Assembly: GCA_014155875.1 (NCBI GenBank)
Contig: JACEFZ010025839.1
Span: 282,001 to 346,000 of the forward strand
Direction of reading: 5' to 3'
DNA: 64,000 nt
Origin: Cepaea nemoralis
Taxonomy: Eukaryota > Mollusca > Gastropoda > Stylommatophora > Helicidae
This document shows, one piece after another, positions 10,669 through 22,099 of this stretch. The position numbers and the translations under genes are program-made. The notes beneath the pieces are model-generated. The model saw only the letters and a program-made list of their open reading frames with translations. It did no database searches and had not been told where the DNA came from. Each line of letters opens with the position of its first letter. The first letter of the stretch is position 1.

Positions 10669-11332
10669 TCAATCAAAAAAAAATTGTTCTGCCAGAAACC
10701 TACTCGTGGCACCCAGCCAGCTTTAGATGTACCAGAGACAACCTTTGCTTGGGGTGATGATTCGTCTTCAGATGAAGATATTGACCCTTTGGATAGTAGT
10801 CATGCCCCAGAGTCTCTCAAGAAAATTAATGTGTTGTGGAACGAAAACTATCCTACTGTCGGTGTCCGAAGGTGTTCGTCATCAACGAATAAGGTGTGTA
10901 TGGGTAGTAATGATCATAGTTCACATGTGTATTTTTGTAAACATGTCTAATACAGAAGACTTAGCTGCTATACATGTTTTCTATGTACATCTCTCTATAC
11001 TACAAACCATCAGTGACTGTACCTTTACCTTTTCTCAAGACGTGACCAATAGAATGTCGACAGTCTGTTTTTGATGCCTTTTACCACTTCTCATTATGAA
11101 TTTTTTTTTACTGTTTTTTCTTTAGTGAAGTAGTATGTGTGGCCGTCTTGTAAGTTTCAATGTGTTTTATTTACCTCCACAGGTTAATTTTGCACCAGAA
11201 CCTCACTTCTTGACAGTCCATACTGTTGGCACCGAAGAACGCAATGGTAACTGGCACCATGTAATCAGAGAACGTAAGCATTTTGAAAGGCGTGTACAAG
11301 ACTTGGGGAAAAATTTTTGTATCCAGTCCTGA
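10669..11332 (+). CDS. Possible two-exon gene of unknown function inside the Polinton-like element
   Basis: Exon 1 candidate, 10669-10893: open frame with an acidic patch (GDDSSSDEDIDPLDSS). Exon 2 candidate, 11183-11332: FAPEPHFLTVHTVGTEERNG then RKHFERRVQDLGKNF and a stop. Between them, AAG|GTGTGT (donor at 10894) and a pyrimidine-rich tract ending CCACAG (acceptor 11181-11182) would splice in phase 0 and keep the frame open, giving about 120 residues. No ATG opens exon 1, so an upstream exon would be needed; a short open stretch (DGTELTLPDMNKVLEEVM) at about 10510-10595 could contribute. No family is recognised. It may be a captured host fragment or chance. Confidence 0.25.
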
Positions 11333-11448
11333 AGGACAAGCACAGAAGAAAAGTAATCGAACAAAGGACAGCAGTGAAGAAGGCAGATATATTCTAATTA
11401 CCATGTTTCTCTCTGCCGTATTAAAACAGTTATAAACAGAAATAAACT

Positions 11449-11916
11449 AGTATGCGTTTCCTTAATATCATTATGTTTTGAGTTCTAGTAGTACTTGTTG
11501 GGTGGTTCATCTGATATAGTTTGTTTTAGTTTGTGAATTGTTTTGTCTGATATGTTCTTGTTGTCTTGGTGTATCTCATACGTATTCTTTAATAGATCCT
11601 GTGTGAGTGTAGATTCTACGAGTCGCAATTCTGGACTGGTGTAATGGTTTTCACTAACAACTGACAAGAGGGTGTTTTTGTGAAACGGGGATTCGACACC
11701 AGTGATATGTTAGTAGTAGGGGATTTAAATCCAATGTCTGACAATGTGTAAGTATGCGTTTCCTTAATATCGTTATGTTTTGAGTTCTAGTAGTACTTGT
11801 TGGGTGGTTCATCTGATATGGTTTAAGTTTTAGTTCTAAGTCTGGTTTGTGAGTTGTTTTGTCTGATATGTTCTTGGTGTCTTTGTGTATCTCATTACGT
11901 ATTCTTTAATAGATCC
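11449..11916. repeat. Direct repeat pair of about 150-165 bp
   Basis: 11449-11599 and 11751-11916 share AGTATGCGTTTCCTTAATAT through CGTATTCTTTAATAGATCC with small indels. On the minus strand copy 1 is open as part of a 60-codon frame ending DEPPNKYY. In copy 2 the equivalent reading is interrupted. Confidence 0.85.
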
Positions 11917-12285
11917 GCAAATTTGGGAAATTTCTTGTAAAGTATATGTTAGAATAAGATTTGGTATAGCAAGTTGAAGATGTCCGCCATGGGAATGGAT
12001 CTTTGGTGACAAATACTCGGATGAGCTATCCCCGATGGACTCACAGATTACATGGCCATACATGTTGTTAACTGCCATGGGTGTTTCAATGGAGCACGTG
12101 TACAATGGAGGTTTGAAGTTCTTGGTGATGTGACCACTTTGTATTAGAAAGAAACCAAGAGTGTGGAGAGATGCGTGAAGTATAAGGGTTTCTATACCAG
12201 ATATGGTGAAGGCCTTCGGTAACGTAAAACAAGGAAAGTGGTGCTGATTATGTATTGTGAAATGTCTTTTCAGATAAAACTTCAA
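11836..12285 (-). pseudogene. 149-codon open frame, unknown
   Basis: The longest open frame inside the Polinton-like element. It includes SIETPMAVNNMYGHV and a hydrophobic central part, and its C-terminus runs into the second direct-repeat copy. The opposite strand also has a partly open frame, so coding strand is uncertain. It does not match any Polinton protein I can recognise. Confidence 0.2.
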
Positions 12286-12309
12286 GACACATTTGACTAC
12301 AGAAGTTAC

Positions 12310-13640
12310 ATTTTTTTCTTAGTTTTGTGGACTTACTTTTTCCATAGCTATTTCTGTACTTGACCAAAAAATTTCACAATTTTTGTTGACTTATTTATAA
12401 GTTTAGTTGAAATATTTCTGTCTTTGGACGATATTTTTCACATTTGGTTATTTTTATAATGTTTTGGATTTATACCTTTACCTTTTGATCAATATTTTAG
12501 TTGTAATATTTTTTCCTAGATTTTTATAAGCTTGGTCGAGACATTTCGTATTTTGGCCTTTTCGCCTTTGGTTAACTCGTACATTTTATAAGTTCGGATG
12601 CGATATTTCATTACTTGGCCAATATTTTTTCACCTTTACCTAACAAATGTTCATACATGTTATAAGTTTAAACGAGACATCTATAAGTTTGACCGATACT
12701 TTTTCGTATTTGGCCAACAATTTTATTACTTTGGTTCACGTAATTTCCTACTTCGGTCGACATGTTTCTTAGTTTGAGCAATATTTACCCCAGTTGGTTA
12801 AGACAATTTTCTACCTTTCATAAGTTTGGACGAAATATTTCAGTATTTGACCTATATTTGTCGGATTTGGGTACCAAAGTTTCGTACTTTTCATAAATTT
12901 GGAGGAGTTATTTCTTTACTTGATCAATATTTGTTTTGTTCTTTCACATTTGTTTAACAAAGTTTCCTACTTTTTTATAAGTTTCGACGAGATATTCCGT
13001 TACTTGGTCAATCTTTTCCTTCTTTTTTATAAGTTTGGTTGTGATATTTTTGTATTTAGCCGACCTTTTTCCCATTTGGCTGACAAATGTTCCTACTTTT
13101 TTATAAGTTTAGTTGAAATATTTATAAGTTTGGTTGAAATTTGGCCAAAATTTTCACATTTAATTAACAAAGTTTCCTACTTTTCGTAGGTTTGAACGAT
13201 GTATTTTCGTTACTTGGACAATATTTTCCCCATAAGATATTTTCCATTTGGTTAACATATGTTCCTACTTTTTATAAGTTTGGGTGATATATTTCTCTGT
13301 TTGGTCGATACATTTTCATACTTGCTTAACAAAGTTTCGTACTTTTCATAAGTTTGGTGGGGGTATTTCGTTACTTGGTCAATCTTTTTTTTTTCTTTTT
13401 TTTTAAAATCATTTGACTAACAAATTTTCCTACTTTTCATAAGTGTGGACAAGATATATCGTTACGTGGTCAATATGTTTTCTATTTGACTAACAAACTT
13501 TCCTACTTGATTGATATTTTTCCCAATAGGTTAACAAATGTTCGTACTTTTTATAAGTTTGGACGAGATATTTCTGTATTTGACCAATAATTTTAATATT
13601 TTGTCTAACATATTTTCTTATTTGATGGTTGAAGTGGTAC
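12310..13640. repeat. Degenerate tandem array 1 (about 75-bp unit) in the Polinton-like element
   Basis: Roughly 17 diverged units. Each contains in order a CTACTTTTTATAAGTTT box, a GGACGAGATATTTC box, a TTACTTGGTCAATATTTT box and a TTTGGTTAACAAA box. Units differ by substitutions and small indels and some are merged. The overlapping 96-codon frame at 12899-13189 is an F/L/Y-rich artefact. Confidence 0.8.
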
Positions 13641-14389
13641 ATAGAAGGTGTACTTTTGTCTGGTTGTGAAGTGTGGCACTGAGCAGGTACACTGAAAAAA
13701 CATATACTGGTCTTGGAAATGACTTTCTGGAAAAAGATGTAAAGACACTATGGCCACATAGAAAGGAAATGAAAAGTGTGGATGTCTAATTTGATACGTG
13801 ATACGCTGTTTATGACGGCGGACATGTGACCTGTCATGTTACGTGCATTGCCTAAGGTTGAATGGGGCAGTTTGTTGTGTTGATGCCCGGGTGTCCTTTG
13901 GTGTAACCGGATAACACTAGGACTACACGGTTATAGAAAAAGAGAGAGAGAGAGAGAGAAGAGGGTGACCATTTTACCCTTCGGATGCAGTGTTGATGAT
14001 GCAGTGCATTCACTCCTATACACAGTGATCATCATAAGATAGGTTCCCTGACTCGACAACCGATAGGACACCCTTTTTCTATAGTTTCCCTCTTAACCAC
14101 GTGTCTCAGATGTCCCATTACCCATGTGACCGGATGTGACGCCATATTTGACCAGTTTTAGTGAATGAGACGTAGTTTGGTTGTAGCAATTACCCATGTG
14201 TGATAGGGTGCGACGCCATCTTTGACCGGATGTAACTATTGTCCATGTGTGTCGACTGTACCACTAGGTGCTATTGATCAATACATAATCAGTGCTCGAG
14301 ACGCTCCTGTCAGGGAAATTACCAATACTAAGGACACTACTTTCTGAACTTAGCAGCCGGCATAACGTCTTGATCATGCCATCGATCAC
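13641..14389. other. Spacer between the two arrays
   Basis: Contains a short (AG)n run (13942-13959) flanked by an imperfect inverted repeat TATAGAAAAAG / CTTTTTCTATA (13933 and 14071). It also has repeated CCATGTG...TGACG/CGACGCCAT...TTGACC motifs at about 14120-14240. No coding is seen. Confidence 0.5.
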
Positions 14390-15465
14390 TTTAACCCCTA
14401 CTGTCACTACAGTAACTTCCCCTACAACTTAAGGGGTCGCTTGACCACCCCTTGACCCTTGACCACTACTTGACCAGTACTTGAACACCACTTGACCAAC
14501 TCTTGATCATCACCATGTCACTATACCTACTTTCACCGACAATTTAAGTAGTCACTCGACCATTTACCACTACTTGGCCACTACTTGAGCACGTCATCGA
14601 TCACTTTAACCAACACAGGTTCACTACACGTACTTTCCCTTACAATTTAAGTGGTCACTCGACCATTTGACCAGTACTTGCCCACTACTTGATCACTACT
14701 TGACAACGTCACTACTTAATTTTACCATCTCTGTTTCACTACACGTACCATACCCTACAATTTTCTCACTTGAGCGCTTGACCACTGGTTGAGCACTACT
14801 TGACCACGTTGTCGACCATTTTACCATCACCGTTTCAATATACGTACTTTTCTCTACCTTTTAACCGTTCATTCGACCACTTGACCACTGGTTGACCGCT
14901 ACTTGACCATGTCATCGATCACTTTAACCACTACCATAATCTTAGGAACATCGTCCTCTACAATTTAAGTGGTCACTCGACCACTTGACCATTGGTTGAC
15001 CACTACTTGACCACTAATTTACCACCCTTTAATCATCACCATATCATTATAACCACTTTTCCCTAAAATTTCCTCACTTGACCACTACTTGACCATTGAT
15101 TGACCACTACTTGACCACTAATTTACCACCCTTTAATCATCACCATATCATTATAACCACTTTTCCCTAAAATTTCCTCACTTGTTCACTACTTGACCAC
15201 TACTTGACCACTAATTTACCATCCTTTAACCATCACCATGTCACTATGACCTATTTTCCCTAAAATTTCCTCACTTGACCACTGCTTGACCACTAATTTA
15301 CCACCCTTTAATAATCACTATATCATTACAACCACTTTCCCGTAAAATTTTCCTCACTTGACCACTGCTTGACCACTAATTTACCACCCTTTAATCATCA
15401 CCATATCATTACAACCACTTTCCCATAAAATTTCCTCACTTGACCACTACTTGACCACTAATACC
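14390..15465. repeat. Degenerate tandem array 2 (about 80-100-bp unit) in the Polinton-like element
   Basis: Each unit combines CACTTGACCACTACTTGACC with TAATTTACCACCCTTTAATC, ATCACCATATCATTA and a TTTTCCCTAAAATTTCCT box. The last five or six units (from about 15000) are nearly identical and earlier ones are strongly diverged, so amplification was more recent at the right-hand end. Confidence 0.85.
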
Positions 15466-15802
15466 TGGTACCCACCCCTTACCACCGAATGATACTACAC
15501 TATATCCATTACAAGCAACGATCTTTAGCTTTCAAGATTTCATTTGTAACACGTGTTATGTTAGTGAATAAGCTACTATGAACATCTACATAGCACTAAT
15601 AACCACCCTTATCAACTAATTTCACTAACCCATACCCACTACTTTCCCCACCGCACCTATTCCTTCTATTCGTACTAATGTACACCACCAATGCGCTAAC
15701 AGTTCAAAATATTTTAACACACTACTCACCCACGTTTTTACAACCCGTTACTTAATGACTTTTCCGTATGCACCCCCTCCACGTCTGTTATGAACCGACC
15801 AC

Positions 15803-16262
15803 CGTCACACCCACCGGAGATTTTCCCACACTTGCCGACGTATAACTCCCCGGTGCTACCTTCCAGAATTTTCCACTATGCAGCTACTTATTTAATATGC
15901 CTTGTATTGTTTATACATGATTTAATAAAAAAAATTATTATATACCTGATAGTGTTTAAACCCGAACCGCCTATCCTCACCCCACGCGCCCACTCCCTCG
16001 CCACCACCCCGCACCCCGTCGTTATTTATTTTTTATTTATTTTATTTTATTTTATAATAATTAATTAAAATTTTTTATACACCCACTCAATAGTTATCTG
16101 CCCATAGAAACATAAAATCTTAGAATTATCTCCCTTAGATGTGACCTAGATACCACCCCTTACCCAACTATATGACCGAGGGGGAGTGAAAATCAGCCGA
16201 GGTCAAGGTCAATTACCGGAGGCTCCGGCAAATGATACCCGAATTGCGCCTTTCTAACTACT
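15803..16262 (-). repeat. Right terminal inverted repeat
   Basis: The longer TIR copy, with an ATTTATTTTATTTTATTTTA-like insertion and a CCCCACGCGCCC segment shared with the left TIR. It ends GCGCCTTTCTAACTACT, followed by target-site copy GATATT. Confidence 0.9.
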
Positions 16263-16460
16263 GATATTGCCATTGGCGTGTCTAGTGTTAGGCCTTCATA
16301 TATGTTAGGCAGTGACTTAGTGAGATGGGGTTATCACTTTCATTTCTTATTGCCTTTCCATTCCAGACATATGTTTTCTCACTCTTTTTCTGACGATAAT
16401 TGAGTAACATTTATCACTTTCAAAAGGCCCTCGACGTGACATAGACACGTACGTCTTCGT

Positions 16461-16657
16461 TCTTCTTCTTCTTCTTCTTCTTCTTCTTCTTCTTCTTCTT
16501 CTTCTTCTTCTTCTTCTTCTTCTTCTTCTTCTTCTTCTTTTTCTTCTTCTTCTTCTTCTTCTTCTTCTTCTTCTTCTTCTTCTTCTTCTTCTTCTTCTTC
16601 TTCTTCTTCTTCTTCTTCTTCTTCGTCGTCGTCTTCTTCTCCTCCTTCTTCTTCTTT
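16461..16657. repeat. (TTC)n / (GAA)n microsatellite
   Basis: About 160 bp of nearly perfect TTC with one TTT interruption, then GTCGTC and TCC variants. It is a long polypurine/polypyrimidine tract. The poly-E and poly-R frames on the minus strand are artefacts. Confidence 0.97.
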
Positions 16658-16902
16658 TACCCAGTGGAGCATAGATCGTCAACCAACTCTGTCCAAGCTG
16701 CCCTATTATTTTGCTATCTCAATCATCTCTTTCCATGCACTTCCCATATTTACCTCGATTTCTAACTCTCTTCTAGATATGTTTCAGGTCTTCCTCTATG
16801 TTGCCATGTAGTTTCCTGCTGAATGACTATTCTGATAATTCTGTTAAAAGGTTTGTACTTGGAGTGTCGTATTCAGCGCCCTGCGATTTATTTATTTTCT
16901 CT

Positions 16903-17022
<120 letters not shown>

Positions 17023-17119
17023 TGAGCTCCACATTGGCGATTCTTTTATGTCTTTTTAGTTATAATGAGTAAAGTAACTGACTCCCTTTCCACATCCTGA
17101 GGCGAATTGTTCATACGGT

Positions 17120-17440
17120 GATATCCCCATATTTGTACAGGCAAATCGACACTCGGTGCTAGCCCAATATTTGTGTACGATAGACAAATTGCCATTCGGC
17201 GCTAGCCCTATATTTGTATAGACAAATCGCCATTCGGTGTTAGCCCTATATTTGTATAGACAAATCGCCATTCGGTGTTAGCCCTATATTTGTATAGACA
17301 AATCGCCATTCGGTGCTAGCCCAATATTTGTATAGACAAATCGCCATTCGTGCTAGCCCCATATTTGTGTACAGTAGACAAATCGCCATTCTGTGCTAGC
17401 CCAATATTTGTATAGACAAATCGCCATTCGGTGGGTTTTC
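17120..17440. repeat. Minisatellite, 38-43-bp unit
   Basis: About eight units built around TATAGACAAATCGCCATTCG then GTGCTAGCCCAATATTTG. Some units carry a GTACAGTA expansion. The same sequence reappears at 18466-18540. Confidence 0.92.
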
Positions 17441-17442
17441 GT

Positions 17443-17950
17443 GTTCATATATCACGTCGGTGGCTCTTGCTTCTCAATGCTTTTCCTGATACGCTTTTTA
17501 AGCAGCGTTGAGCTGCGCGCCTATGTCAATTTTTAACAAGCCGTCTCTATAGGAATTCGACCACATGGCAACTGGGCCCGCAGAAAAGAGTCCTAGCATA
17601 TGCGCTACCACTGCTTCCACATAACTTTTTGTAGTTCATACGTAGCCATTGTAGTCGTTCTCCATATACCTAATGTCTTTAGTGATACTAAAATCACACA
17701 GAGCAGAACTGATTGGAGCTAGAGAATCCTGCCATTGCAGAGTGTTGACATATGTCTTGGAGAGCAAACGCACTAACTAATATGCTGCCGCAGTTTCCAA
17801 TTTGAGGCAAACAGCTTCGGCAATACATGGTTATTTAAGTGTCTTCCCTATTCCTGCTTTTCAGGGGTGGTTGTGTCGTTTTCCAGGAATTATTACCTTT
17901 ATTGTTTGAAGTTCTTGTCACTTCCCTTGCCCATCCCTATTATGTTACTT
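17443..17950. other. Unassigned sequence
   Basis: No recognisable frame, repeat or element end. Confidence 0.4.
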
Positions 17951-17954
17951 TACC

Positions 17955-18085
17955 TTCCTTTATAACTCCTTGTATTTACCTTTATTTACAACTCTTTGTA
18001 TTTACCTTCCTTTACAACTCTTTGTATTTACCTTCATTTACAACTATGTGTAATTACCTTCATTTACAACCTTTGTATTGACCTC
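17955..18085. repeat. Minisatellite, about 25-bp unit
   Basis: Five units of TTTACAACTCTTTGTATTTA then CCTTC, with small variations. Confidence 0.85.
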
Positions 18086-18212
18086 TTCATGTTTATATGT
18101 CTTGCCACGGCTATAAAAAGAGAGCTGCAATAACAGTGCAAAGCACTCTTGCCGGTCCGGAGGCCACGTGATCGATTTCTTGTTAAGGCGGATTGTACAT
18201 AATTGGTCATGG

Positions 18213-18405
18213 TCTGCTTCGTGGCGAAGCAGTTACGGACGCAGTTCGAAACACAGCAGCGTTTTTTTTATGGAATGGTATGGGTCGCGGTCGTTCAGAA
18301 AACAATGGCAAACTACTGAACGTAAACTTGCCCAGGACTCACGAACAGCCAAAAAAAAAATGCTGGGGTTGACTGCTACGTCCTTAAAGGATATATAACT
18401 AACTT
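18213..18405 (+). mobile_element. SINE-A, copy 2
   Basis: Has the SINE-A order: GTGGCGAAGCAGTTACGGAC, GCAGTTCG, GGTCGTTCAGAAAACAATGG, CTACTGAACGTAAACTTGCC, an A-run, GCTGGGGTTGACTGC and an AAAGGATATATAACTAAC end. A deletion removes the middle that other copies keep. It lies 60 bp upstream of the duplicated minisatellite and the LINE-A 5' end. Confidence 0.7.
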
Positions 18406-18465
18406 TTTTTTTAAATTTCCAGGCCAGTCTATCCTGAAACGGGTACCATGAAATATAATGGGAAG

Positions 18466-18544
18466 TATAGACAAATCGCCATTCATGCTAGCCCCATATT
18501 TGTGTACAGTAGACAAATCGCCATTCTGTGCTAGCCCAATTGCT
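18466..18544. repeat. Detached copy of the 17.1-17.4 kb minisatellite
   Basis: About 75 bp nearly identical to 17331-17406, including the GTGTACAGTAGACAAATCGC variant unit. It ends exactly where LINE-A coding sequence starts. Confidence 0.85.
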
Positions 18545-21480
18545 ATTGATATGGCGCTAGTTTCACCTTCACTCACTACAGTGTGTAGATGGGGTGTCCT
18601 AGGACACCATGGCAGCGACCACCACCCGTGCAGCATATTGGTGGAGGAAGGCAGAACCAGGCAGCACAAGCTAAAGGTAAAGACGTTCCAGTATGACAGT
18701 ACAGGGCAAGATGTGGTGAGTAAAATAAGACGTGACAAGCGCAGAACGTTTCAGGGCAGGAAAAAAAGCTGGGAGCAGCCACCGTGGTGGAGTTTCGAGG
18801 TGGAGAAGGATTGGGTGGATAAGCGTAGTGCTGTAAGGAGATGGCAAAATGCCAAGAAGAACAGAGCTGGTCATCCTAGTCCCTGCTTGCACTAAGAAAG
18901 AGAGATGCACACAAAAGTAAGCTATTTCAAAAAACTGGTCAAGGTGGTTAAAAGCGAAAAATGGGCAGAGGTGTGTCAAAGAGTAAGCACAGACAAGTCA
19001 CTGAAATTGTTCTGGCGACTACATAAAAGCATGAGTGGTGTAGTCAAGAATAAGAGCATTTCAGACTTCCAAGGTGCTGACCTCACCTGGCAGAGGACTG
19101 ACGAGGACAAGGGCAAAGCCCTCTTATAACGCTATCTTGAGCAGGGCAACCAGACAGACATGGGAGGCCGAAATCTGGCCAAGGAGGTCACCTCAGACAG
19201 ATGCAAGGCCCAGAACACTTCGGAGGAAGACACAGTGACAGTGAAAGAAATCAAGGCTGTGCTTCGACGATCAAAAAACAGTGCTCCAGGTCCTGATGGC
19301 ATAAGATACGACGACATAAATAGGTGTACCGACAATGAGCTAGAGAAACTAGCAGACATGTACAACAACAGTATAGGGAGTGCTAGCATCAAGGAGGAAT
19401 GGTTACACAGCTATCTGATTCCCTTGCCGAAGCCTGACAAAGACCACACAAAAAATTCAGGGATATCGAATTATAACCATGCAGAATACAATAGGCAAGC
19501 TGCTGGAGAAGGTAATTGCCAGGAAAATATCAAGCCAACTAGAGAGGCAAGGTGTTTTCCCACCTACCCTGGGTGGGTACCGTCCAAAATGAGAAACCTG
19601 GACCAATGCAGCAGTCTTTGCCCATGATGTCTATGAAGGTTTCCACTCAGGCACTGAAACCGTTGCTGCAGCGATTGATCTTGAGGACGCATACAACAGA
19701 GTACCACTGGATTTTTTAATGTTTCAGCTTCTTGAACTAAACGTAAGTCCCCTCCTCCTTAGCTGGATCGCTGCAGCCCTCTACCAACGGAAAGTAGTTT
19801 TTAGATGTGGCAGTTGGACTTCGGAACCAACAAAAATATATCCTGGCCTACCACAGAGATCACCATTATCTCCGGTGCTGTTCAACGCCTACACAGTGAG
19901 AATCACCAGTGAGCAGATCACTGGACTTGGCAGGACATTGTCGTATGCCGATGATGTTTTAGTGTATCGTCAGGGTAAGGATAGAGAGGAGGTTGCTGTG
20001 GAACTACAAACCGAACTCAATCGCATAAGTACTTGGTGTGATGAAGCTGGGGCAATGGTCAACCCAACAAAGGCAACAGTGACTTGGTTCTCGTTGAATA
20101 ATCATATTGTCAACAATCCAACACCAACTGTAATGCTGTGTTCAGAGACGGTGGAAAGAACGCAGGCAATGAATTACCTGGGGATACGGTTTGATCGAAG
20201 CCTTGCTTATAATGTGCACATAGACCATGTGATAACAAAGGCCAAGCGGGGTTTGGCAGCGATGCGGGTGATGGCGGCAGCAAACTGTGAGCAGCGCCAT
20301 CTATGTCTTCTGTACGAGGGGCTGGTCATGTCTGTTTTGGAGTATGCAATGGCAATCCTGACTCTCAGCCATAAGCAGATAGAAAGGATGGAAAGGATAC
20401 AGAATGAAGCTATGCGCATTATTCTTGGATGTACAAGAGATACAGCATGCAGGGCGATGCGCTACCTTCTTGATTTTCCAACCATTGAAGAGAGAATACA
20501 AGTTTGCAGGGCACGCGCCTACCTCAGAATTAACGCAAACACACAACATCCACTGCATAGTGAAATTAGGAAGGTGAAGGGCAGCAGGTTAAAAAGAGGA
20601 CGGTCGTGGATGGGTCAAGCCGAAGACATTCTTCAACAGGTGTGTTCACTTGAGGACTTAGAACCTGGCGAGGAGTGGGTGCAAGTGCCAACAGACTTCT
20701 GCACATCCTTTTCAGTTTGCATCCAACTAGATAGAAAATGCAGACAAGAAAATCCGGCTGCTGTTGAGGCTGAAGTACAAGCGTTGATTTTCGAGAATTC
20801 GCTAGACGGTGACGCGGTCATCTACACAGATGGGTCGGTCGTCCGACATGTGAGAAGCTCATGGGCCTTTACAGCTCGGGCCGGAGGGAGAATTGTGAAG
20901 GAGGACTCTGGTGCTTTCACTGAAACCACAAGTAGCCTGACCATGGAAGTCATGGCAGTAAGTAAAGCAATAACATGGCTCGAGACACAGACATTCACTA
21001 GGGCTTGTTTCCTTAGCGACTCAATGAACATGATCAAGAGGATAGAGGAGGGGTCGATCCGAAGAGAATGGTTGCTGCCTCTGAAGCGGTCTCGGCTGGC
21101 AAAGATTAGTTTCATCTTCGTGCCGGGTCATGCGGGAGTACAAGGAAATGAGCGGGCTGACAAGCTCGCAGGTGAGGCTACTGTGGAGGGCGGACGCGCC
21201 ATGGACCAGGCTGACATTCTGAATGCTCTACGAGAAGTGAGACTTTTGCGAGAACCAAGTGGTGACTGTGAATCTACAACAATGGCCAGACTGCGGGAGC
21301 AGCAAATTAAAAGAGGGGTGGCCAAACAAGAACACTACGCAGGAAGCCAAAGAAGATTGATAAATCAACACAGAACTGGCGTCGTTAGCCGCTACACGCT
21401 GCGGGATTTGCTGAGGTGGGGATCCGAGCACTTATGGACTGAATGGTTCGATGTGCAACGAGGATGATCTGTCGACTAAC
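18545..21480 (+). pseudogene. LINE-A copy 1: endonuclease end, RT and RNase H
   Basis: A 5'-truncated non-LTR retrotransposon. It opens inside the APE endonuclease (IDMALVSPSL, then LGHHGSDHHP with the catalytic SDH) and continues through frameshifted linker to the RT start (NSAPGPDGIRYDDI at about 19280). The RT region is shifted near 19460 and 19610, then open from 19719 to 21467 (582 codons). That frame has RT motif PQRSPLSPVLF (normally PQGS), YADD at residues 76-79, and a type I RNase H with Asp371 (YTDGS), Glu410 (MEVMAV), Asp434 (SDSMNM), His471 (PGHAGVQGNERAD) and Asp481. The combination indicates an I/Jockey-superfamily LINE. A second copy is at 49048-54235. Frameshifts and the G-to-R change make it inactive. 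Confidence 0.85.
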
Positions 21481-21768
21481 TATAATGGGAAGTAAATGCG
21501 GACAGTGTCATATTGATCACAACAGATATCGATTATCGGTTTGTCTATAATAATATGGGCTAGCATCAGATCTCACACGCGTATCAAGTCGTGAATATAC
21601 ATTATATTTTCAAATGTTAGCTCGTTACCGGGCCACAAATGGAAGTCAAGAAAAGTAATACTGTAAACCTCTTGTCAAAAAGGAATAATTCATCTACTGC
21701 TTATGGTAATTTATGGGGTGTAGAACGGGGGGGGGGGGGGGGGGGGGAGTCTTGAGCCTGAGGCATTA
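21481..21768. other. Unassigned spacer with G tract
   Basis: Mostly non-repetitive. It holds a G run of about 20 (21728-21747). No LINE tail repeat is visible after the LINE-A stop. Confidence 0.4.
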
Positions 21769-21935
21769 AGGCCGCGCGGTTAGTGTAGTCGCCGCGAACT
21801 GTGCAGGTTACGGGTTTATTTTTAACCACCACAAAAAATATTCACGCTTTACTGAGGATTCGAACCCGGGTCTCCACAGGGAGAATGCGTCATTCTTGGT
21901 CACTCGCCTGTACATGCCGTAAAAGGCAAATAAAG
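21769..21935. repeat. tRNA-like SINE remnant
   Basis: The plus strand begins AGGCCGCGCGGTTAGTGTAG, an A-box-like start. The minus strand contains GGGTTCGAATCC (21858-21869), a perfect B-box. The two are on opposite strands, so it is either two fragments or a rearranged SINE. It does not fold as a functional tRNA by eye. Confidence 0.3.
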
Positions 21936-22099
21936 ATGATTGGTCTGAGACTGGCTACCTCCGACAATAGAAACATCAATCAATAACCAATCGATGATGA
22001 CCTGGCTTACAACAGGCTTGGCATGCTCGATGGTGGACCTATTCAGTGTAAATACACGAACTATAGAAGTCTCACACTAGCTGAATCAGATGGATTGCA

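Larger units (their letters stand above)
10111..16262. mobile_element. Polinton/Maverick-type element, apparently non-autonomous (6152 bp)
   Basis: The block is bounded by long inverted repeats (10111-10480 and 15803-16262) and by a perfect 6-bp direct repeat GATATT (10105-10110 and 16263-16268). The termini read AGTAGTTAG...CTAACTACT. A 6-bp target duplication, termini starting AG and TIRs of several hundred bp are the defining end structure of Polintons. Autonomous Polintons are usually 15-20 kb and encode PolB, integrase, ATPase, protease and capsid proteins. I found none of these motifs. The interior holds a possible two-exon gene, a 150-bp direct repeat pair and two kilobase-size degenerate tandem arrays. 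It could also be another long-TIR DNA transposon with 6-bp duplications; the AG start favours Polinton. Confidence 0.7.

Noticed and set aside
14390..15465. Regularly spaced repeats resembling a CRISPR array
   Set aside because: Whole units are tandem and diverged, with no unique spacers of fixed length, no cas genes, and a eukaryotic setting.
16347..16682. Poly-Arg and poly-Glu frames
   Set aside because: Both are translations of the TTC microsatellite.
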